A DNA stretch of 64,000 bases, from positions 81,573,842-81,637,841 of the forward strand of contig CM037778.1 of the NCBI GenBank assembly GCA_021229015.1, in the 5' to 3' direction. This DNA comes from Solen grandis. Its lineage: Eukaryota; Mollusca; Bivalvia; Adapedonta; Solenidae. Shown here one piece after another: positions 59,591 through 64,000 of the stretch; within the stretch, counting starts at the first letter, position 1; every line of letters starts with the position of its first letter. The notes beneath the pieces are model-generated. The model did not search any database. It was not told where the DNA came from and saw only the letters and a list, made by a program, of their open reading frames with translations. A program made the position numbers and the translations under genes.

Positions 59591-60900
59591 GATGAGGTTA
59601 TTTTACTAGAAGCAATTGAAGGACTTCTTAAGATTCAACAATTGTATCACTTTCATATTATGAAAAAAAAAATACTGTCATCAAAACAAACATGACATCA
59701 TAATTACAAACAGAAAATTAACATTTCTTTTTTTAAATGATCTATTAGTAAGCAAATGATCTAAGTCATAATGAATGACCACAAAATTAATCTAGCTACA
59801 GAAATTTAAAATAAGTGCAGGGGTTTTCTTTAAAAAGGGTGAATGGGATAATGTAATTAATTTAAAAATTAAAAGAACGTATTTATGGTCAGGTTACCCC
59901 TTTCGAACAAAATGGGATTACAAATTTTTTAGTATACGTCATTCAGTTTTCCAGACTTGCTTTATTAGCTAATATGGTAAATCAACAATGACTAGCACAA
60001 CAAATACAAACTTTGATCATCTTTGAGTTTATTTGTCAATGGTGGAAAAAAATAAAAATATAAAAAATAAAAATTAAATTTCTAAAGAAAAGAAAGAAAT
60101 GAAATCTTGTCATGAATTTCTCTTATTGCAGGTTAACAATCATACAAAATATTTTGATTTTTAGGGAAAGATGCAATGTCATTTTTTAATCTGTAAAAAA
60201 AATATATAAATTAAAAAATCTGCTTCAAAAAAAACTGTCATAGTGGGTTTGAATTTATTTCCTGCTTTACTTCTATTTGACAGGTTATTTCATAAATGTT
60301 ACATGTTTTGGACCTGTTGGTGTTTTTCTTTTCATTATAAAGTATTTTTTGGAGTAACAAAATTTTTTAAACAATTTTCAGCATGATTTACTAATTTAAA
60401 GAATTTTAAGTAATTAATCTTAAAACAGTATAGTAACTTTTAAAATCCTTGTGTCCCAATCTTTTAAATTTGGGTACTTTACAATGCCAAAAAAATTTTT
60501 GTCAAGTTATTTGGAGCAAAAAAAAGAAAAAAAATGACAGAAAAAGAAAAAAACTAAAAAAAAAAAAAGTCACACCCCATTGGGACACTAGATCTACCCA
60601 ATACCTTTAAATCCCTTTATGTATCGCCCATAGGGTTCCCCCAAATCACGACAGAAAACAAGACGACAACAAGCGTCACAATTTTATTTTTGTCTTTTTT
60701 TCTCAATAAATACACTGAAATACATTTAAATGAGTAATAGTAATAAGATCTCAATAAAAAAAGTAAAAAATAAATTTTTGAAAACAGGAGCCCCGTATAT
60801 ACAGAATAACCAATACACTAACTCAAGACGTTACATGAAAACAAGAACATTTGTTGGTGAAAACTAAATATATATATAAAAAATAATAGAGGAAAAAAGG
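59591..60900. other. Very A/T-rich stretch with many homopolymers, no gene seen
   Basis: Long A runs (60540-60570) and scattered indel-like irregularities. Possibly poorer assembly quality here. Confidence 0.4.
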
Positions 60901-60929
60901 GTTTGGACTACAGTATTGATTCATACAGA

Positions 60930-61380
60930 TTTAAAGCGACAAAAAAGTTTTTGACCGGGATGTAACCTATTAATACCGCTATAATAATACATCCTTATAC
61001 CTTACGCAAAAAGTACGGTCAAATTATAAACCCTTATTTCCGCCAACTACCGGGGAAATTGCTTAGCGACAAATTTTTGACTGGACATTACGGTAGCGAC
61101 AAGAACATTTCGGTATTTACTTTTCATAACTTAGCGACAAGAAGGGTTTCGGTCAAAATTACGTTATTACCGCCAACAAACCTGTATAGACTACCCAAAA
61201 AAATTTGACTGGACATACGAAAAAAACAAGAACAAAACCGGTATTTCTACATTGATTCGACAAGAAAAGTATGGTCCCGGGTATAGTTTTACCGGCCAAA
61301 ATACCTAATTGACTTAAACGCCAAGAAAATTTACTGACATTAAAGGTTTGTGACAAAACATACCCGGGATACTTTCAAGA
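60930..61380. repeat. Highly degraded tandem array (gcgacaag / ttaccgcc)
   Basis: gcgacaa at 60937, 61065, 61094 and 61134, with gcgcaaaa, cgacaag and cgccaag variants. Each is followed by gtcaaa/gactggacat and an attaccgcc-like block, period roughly 50-60 bp. Confidence 0.45.
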
Positions 61381-64000
61381 CTTTGCACATACACTCAAAA
61401 CTGAATGCTAAATCCGACAAGCCGCGAAGACAATTCAAACAAACAAAATTTGCACTCATCAAGTCGAACCCGTGCCGCACATCACGCCTTGCGTACGATT
61501 AGCTTGTATAAGCTACAACGCTGGTCACCTCTGCCCGCATTTATTACTTGTGCTTCCTCATAACGCTTACACCAATTTCCCCAACTGGGTGTTAAATCAA
61601 TTTATCTCAAAATTTATTCCCACCTAATCATACTTTTAAAAATTTTTACAAGTTGGTGATGTAAAGGGAAAAAAATTTTCCAGTTTTTTATATGTGTGTG
61701 CGTGAAGGTTTTTTGGGTGATGATGTAGAAAATTTTAAATTTTTAATACGAGGTTATTTATTTTTGTGAATTATGGACAAATATGTTTTTTGAGGGAGGG
61801 AAGTTTTTCTGGTCTTCATATATATTACGGATTATTATACTGATAAACCCTTTTTTGAAATGAATAAATTTTTTTTATTTTAAAATACATAAACAGCCTG
61901 TTTATAAAAATTCATATTTTAAAGCATTCGATTTAATTAATTCAGTTTTTAATAAAGAATCAATTTTGACCATTATTCAACTTTTGTTACCCCAACCGAA
62001 CCCCTTATAACGTTCATACCTGAATACTACATAATGATAGTGTTGGACGCTTTATACGAACGATAAATACAATATTAAAATAGGTTATTAAGAGTATTGA
62101 TACATTGTAAATTGATTATTTTCACTATATAACATTGGGTTTTGGTGTGTTATTGAATGTAAATTAATCATGTCATTAAGCTGGATAATATATCTCTTTC
62201 TACTGCTTGTCCCTGAAAATCTTAATGTCGCGGTGAGAGACCGGCCCCATATGAACTCGAGGCTTAAACGCAAACTGTCGTAACTTCCATTTTTTTTCTC
62301 ACATAATGATGTGTTTGTGCTTTTTCACATTATATTACGATTCTCTTAGTCTGTGAAAATAATTTTTTTAAAAAAAATTTTGTTTAAGTTTGGTGAAATG
62401 AAATAATGTCCTAAAGTAGTATAATTAGTTGGTTGATTTAATGTGCATCACGTAGTAACTTAAGTTATCATACATTTTTGCAGTGAAAATATTGCACATT
62501 TTAAACAAATGAGATGTACACTTAATATCGCCAACAATAATTGTACACAATGAGGTCATTATTCTTAAGAATTTAGTGCATAGTACTGTGATGTCACTAA
62601 TTACTCTGAATAACACAGGTAACAAATTTAGTGTCAACTTATTAACATAATATTATTACTCTATTGAAGCAAAACACGTTTTAAATCATTTATCATACCA
62701 TCCTGTCAATCACACACGTTCTGTATACACTCAATTTTCAAGACCTAACTCACAATGGCTAAGATATCAAAAAGTAAATACTTTTAATAACAAAACTCTT
62801 TTAAACAAGAGATCACAATTATGTATTTAAATAAGGCTTAATGGAGTACGGTTATATATTATACAGTCAAATTAGTACCTGTAAAGTTTCATACGTTGGA
62901 TCAAATTAAGCTATAGATAAAAGCAATTCCATTCCGACGCAATCACAGAAAAACAGTTATGGACGATTATGTCATTTTGAATAGACGGGTAATATATTTT
63001 TTTTTGGGGGAATTGTGGCAGAATAATATTTGTCCAAAACAGTCGCAATGCCATCCAAGATGATGGTTTAAATTAATACAACAATATTTATCTTATAAAC
63101 TGTAATTCTTCAGATAATTTTATGAATTTACAGTCTAATAGACTGGATGCTTTAGTTTCAGCTACCCGAGTTTTAATCTTATCAAAAAATTATTAAACAT
63201 TTTCTCCAAAGAAGATCGATAGGCATGTTTTACCAATGAAAATCAGTCAAATATCATTTATCTTATCTTACACACTAATCCACAATAGGTCATTATGTAA
63301 ATAACATTTACGGTGAAAAAAACAACACAATCATTTATCCCCAACCAAACTTCAAACGATTGAGGTATTATTAATTGAGTATCTCACACTGTTGTGACGA
63401 TATGGGCCATATTGCACAAGCGAAATAATTTATAAAGTACATGTAAGATGGCTGGCAATGTTTGTAAAGTGTCACTTAGTCCTTTTACTTCCCAAGGTGA
63501 CCATTAATGTTATTTGGGGTGATGGAAAGTGGATTATCCTGAACCCAATAGACTTTTATGGGTCCGCCTGCTGTAAGCATAATACACATAGATCACTTTT
63601 CCGTCTTCTGACGTCCTCTATCCCTTCGTGCTGTCTGTCCGTCAGGCTTCAGCTTGACACGTTTGTCCAGAGAACACTTTGTTTTTTGTCAAAGATATGG
63701 TTCTGGGTGGGCCACACTCGTGTTTTCATCCTAAACAGTCTCAAAACTTGTATATTTAACCAATTATTGGGCTGTATACTGGTGAAACACATTTGTCCAG
63801 GATCAACAAGGTATATAGATTGTTTGCAAATGTATGTGTGGACTCCAGTGCTTGTCCGATAACTAAAAAAAATTTAGGAACTACTCTAGATGACTCAATT
63901 TAGAAATAAAACTTATGGATTAAAAGCCTAGTAAAAAAAAATGAATAAATTTTTGGGTAATTAATTTTCAATTTAGAATTAGTGTGGTCTGTGTCAGCTA
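61381..64000. other. AT-rich stretch, no gene seen
   Basis: 61440-61530 on the minus strand has a B-box-like GGGTTCGACTT and may be a worn SINE. 63610-63680 has a ctgtctgtccgtcaggc tract like the starts of hairpin-ended elements. No coding evidence. Confidence 0.4.

Noticed and set aside
63458..63862. 134-codon open frame
   Set aside because: Contains a gtctgtccgtcagg tract typical of hairpin-ended elements and no domain pattern.

Overview
The window looks like nuclear genomic DNA of a marine bivalve mollusc. It is AT-rich, very gene-poor and full of short non-autonomous mobile elements. Split genes have GT/AG introns. The dominant repeat has gggcc/ggccc and gctcacctgag hairpin ends with ACGG-rich tracts, which I associate with clams and their relatives. 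There is no bacterial or viral gene organisation, and most long open frames here are chance. A run of 100 N (33766-33865) is a scaffold gap.

Layout. 1-8200: repeats (a pogo/Tigger-like element, a CRE-containing dispersed repeat, tandem elements) around a decayed plus-strand split gene at 2933-4328. 8200-20700: AT-rich DNA with hAT-like, SINE, LINE-tail and hairpin-ended elements and two local segmental duplications. 20719-24017: the one gene that appears intact, five plus-strand exons whose phases all agree. They encode a predicted 439-residue single-pass receptor with a signal peptide, a cysteine-rich SUEL/galactose-lectin-like ectodomain, one membrane helix and a 251-residue tail with 15 tyrosines. 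28673-33727, minus strand: a convergent receptor gene with 8-cysteine MEGF-type EGF exons, a membrane exon and a tyrosine-motif tail, carrying four disabling changes and the scaffold gap just upstream. 36700-50950: hairpin-ended elements, a hAT element with perfect 8-bp target duplication, and long AT-rich gaps. 51000-58131, minus strand: a split locus encoding an acidic protein. Its 237-bp exon exists in two intact copies and one ruined copy. It joins in phase to a terminal exon with a W-S-K-E-E motif (SANT/Myb-like by eye), which has one in-frame stop. 58900-64000: repeats and AT-rich sequence, including an oddly degraded tandem array.

The most interesting feature is the tail-to-tail pair of single-pass receptors, one lectin-like and one EGF-like, both with cytoplasmic tyrosine motifs of the kind used by immune and phagocytic receptors. 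The first appears functional and the second looks like a fresh pseudogene or a badly assembled gene. All functional statements are inferred from motifs; no database comparison was possible.
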